A DNA stretch of 6,193 nucleotides from the NCBI GenBank assembly GCA_000416005.1, contig KE356563.1:1333876-1340068 (forward strand). The letters run 5' to 3'. Of the stretch, positions 5,104 through 6,193 are shown in pieces. Source of the stretch: Haloquadratum sp. J07HQX50. GTDB lineage: Archaea; Halobacteriota; Halobacteria; Halobacteriales; Haloferacaceae. Each line of letters opens with the position of its first letter. Positions within the stretch are counted from its first letter, which is position 1. The position numbers were made by a program, and so were the translations under genes. Under the pieces are notes generated by a model that did not search any database, was not told the DNA's origin, and saw nothing but the letters and a program-made list of their open reading frames with translations.

Positions 5104-6193
5104 ATGGCAAGTGCGCTCGACGATGACACCAGATCGACAATCAACGCTGGTCGAGAAACCGCTGGTGCGATGCTTCGAGCAGCTCAAAAAGATCTGCAAA
5201 AAGTATTCGTTATTTTTCTTATCGGATTTTTAGGCACATTTTATGCATTGAATCTGTACGTATGGGACTTCCTAAAAGGAGTTACGCGCGCCCAAATGGA
5301 AGCACAACTTGAAAAAGCAGTTTCGATCATTGCACAGACGCCGTTCGATGTGATTCTGTTACAGGCGAAAATAGGATTAGTGACTGGAGTTGTGATTTGT
5401 CTTCCTGCATTTCTGTACGTGAGCCGAGATGCGCTTCGTGAACGTGGACTCTGGCCACAGAGGTCGATCCCTTGGTGGACGGTGGTTGGCATCATTGTTG
5501 GAATGGCATCGCTGTTCGCTGGGGGAGTGACATATGGGTATTTCTTCTTCTTCCCGTTTACTTTCTCATTTTTAGCACAGAACGCAGTAAATGCGGGGTT
5601 TGCACCAACATACTCAATTGTCAAATGGGCAGAGTTTATTTTTCTTCTAACGATCTCTTTTGGACTGGCAAGCCAGTTGCCACTCGTCATGCCAGCACTC
5701 TCATATGCGGAAATCGTCCCGTACGAGACGTTTCGAGAAAAATGGCGCTACGCTGTGCTCGGCGTCTTCGCTGCAGGGGCGATGTTCACTCCACCAGACC
5801 CATTCACACAGATACTCTGGGCACTTCCTGTCCTAGCCCTGTACGGTGTCAGTCTCTATTTGTCAAAGCTGGTTACCATCGTACATCGCGGCAGCGCACA
5901 GCTCAATCTCACTGAGACCATGCGACAGCACTGGAATCTCGTCACTGCTGCTGGGATTGGTGGAGGATCGCTGATGTACATGATTGTCACGTATGGTGGG
6001 TTTGAACAGACGAATGCAGCACTCGCCAGCTTAGAGAGTGCTTACCGGGTTCAGCGACCAGAGAGCGAGGCCACACGGGCACTCCTCATCATAGCAGGTG
6101 GAGTATTTGGAACACTGATCACTATCGCAGGGCTGATATATCGAGATATTGATACCGTGGCTGCGATTGAGGCTGGGATCGGAAATCCATCGA
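5104..6193 (+). CDS. tatCt: TatCt: double-domain TatC translocase subunit, 3' end beyond window
   Basis: From the ATG at 5104, 363 residues are read with no stop before the window edge. After an N-terminal amphipathic segment (MASALDDDTRSTINAGRET) comes a complete first TatC domain with hydrophobic segments at roughly 33-55, 86-105, 124-155, 176-199, 217-229 and 234-256. The hallmark is FTPPDPFTQILWALPVLALY (228-247), the TatC TPPD-Q-P signature before the last helix. Beyond about 262 come two more membrane segments (about 279-297 and 326-346), where a normal TatC would have ended. This fits the haloarchaeal TatCt plan of two TatC domains joined by two extra helices (14 membrane segments in all); the second domain lies outside the window. 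The first cytoplasmic loop (105-123) lacks the clear Phe-x-x-Pro...Glu-Arg-Arg motif of TatCo, and Gln191 sits where the TM4 glutamate is usual. An in-frame TAA at 5089-5091 with no intervening start codon fixes the start. It is divergent from tatCo. Confidence 0.95.
   Translation, partial: MASALDDDTRSTINAGRETAGAMLRAAQKDLQKVFVIFLIGFLGTFYALNLYVWDFLKGVTRAQMEAQLEKAVSIIAQTPFDVILLQAKIGLVTGVVICLPAFLYVSRDALRERGLWPQRSIPWWTVVGIIVGMASLFAGGVTYGYFFFFPFTFSFLAQNAVNAGFAPTYSIVKWAEFIFLLTISFGLASQLPLVMPALSYAEIVPYETFREKWRYAVLGVFAAGAMFTPPDPFTQILWALPVLALYGVSLYLSKLVTIVHRGSAQLNLTETMRQHWNLVTAAGIGGGSLMYMIVTYGGFEQTNAALASLESAYRVQRPESEATRALLIIAGGVFGTLITIAGLIYRDIDTVAAIEAGIGNPS

Noticed and set aside
5205..5245. T-rich stretch resembling an archaeal terminator
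   Set aside because: It lies in the first transmembrane segment of tatCt, where Phe, Ile and Leu codons explain the T content.
5241..5915. Open frames of about 147-149 codons (5241-5690 minus, 5472-5915 plus)
   Set aside because: They overlap tatCt, whose frame carries the TatC signature and membrane segments; the alternatives show no domain.
1..6193. tRNA or rRNA genes, CRISPR arrays, insertion sequences, inteins
   Set aside because: None was recognised by reading. There are no regularly spaced repeats, no transposase motifs, and no unexplained insertions in the readable proteins.

Overview
The window looks like ordinary chromosomal DNA of a haloarchaeon. The evidence is the double-domain TatCt translocase next to a single-domain TatC (a pairing characteristic of halophilic archaea), acidic protein tails, an archaeal Orc1/Cdc6, and TATA-like boxes about 26-29 bases before start codons with no Shine-Dalgarno (leaderless transcription). 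Base composition looks close to half G+C by eye, low for most haloarchaea and compatible with a Haloquadratum-like organism. That genus guess is inference.

Layout: a 3'-truncated Orc1/Cdc6 paralogue runs leftwards off the left edge (1-943, minus). Just upstream of it on the same strand is a MutS5-family ATPase with an N-terminal helix-hairpin-helix (994-2970, minus). A 99-base divergent spacer separates this from a LarE-type PP-loop sulfur transferase (3070-4017, plus). LarE converges, with only 6 bases between stop codons, on tatCo (4024-4995, minus). A 108-base divergent spacer then leads to tatCt (5104 to the right edge, plus, truncated).

The two tatC genes form a functional pair: both encode polytopic cores of the twin-arginine translocase, the main export route for folded proteins in haloarchaea, and they are transcribed divergently from a shared control region. 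The mutS5-like and cdc6 genes are co-directional DNA-metabolism genes that may be partly co-transcribed, although cdc6 seems to have its own promoter. LarE has no visible lar partner here. Coding sequence fills almost all the window; no RNA gene, mobile element, CRISPR array or replication origin was seen.

I did not find a new multi-gene system. The more interesting details are at residue and promoter level: a three-cysteine LarE, variant nucleotide-site motifs in MutS5 and Orc, glutamine in place of the conserved TM4 glutamate in both TatC proteins, a palindrome on the cdc6 TATA position, and an octamer shared by the two tatC leaders.
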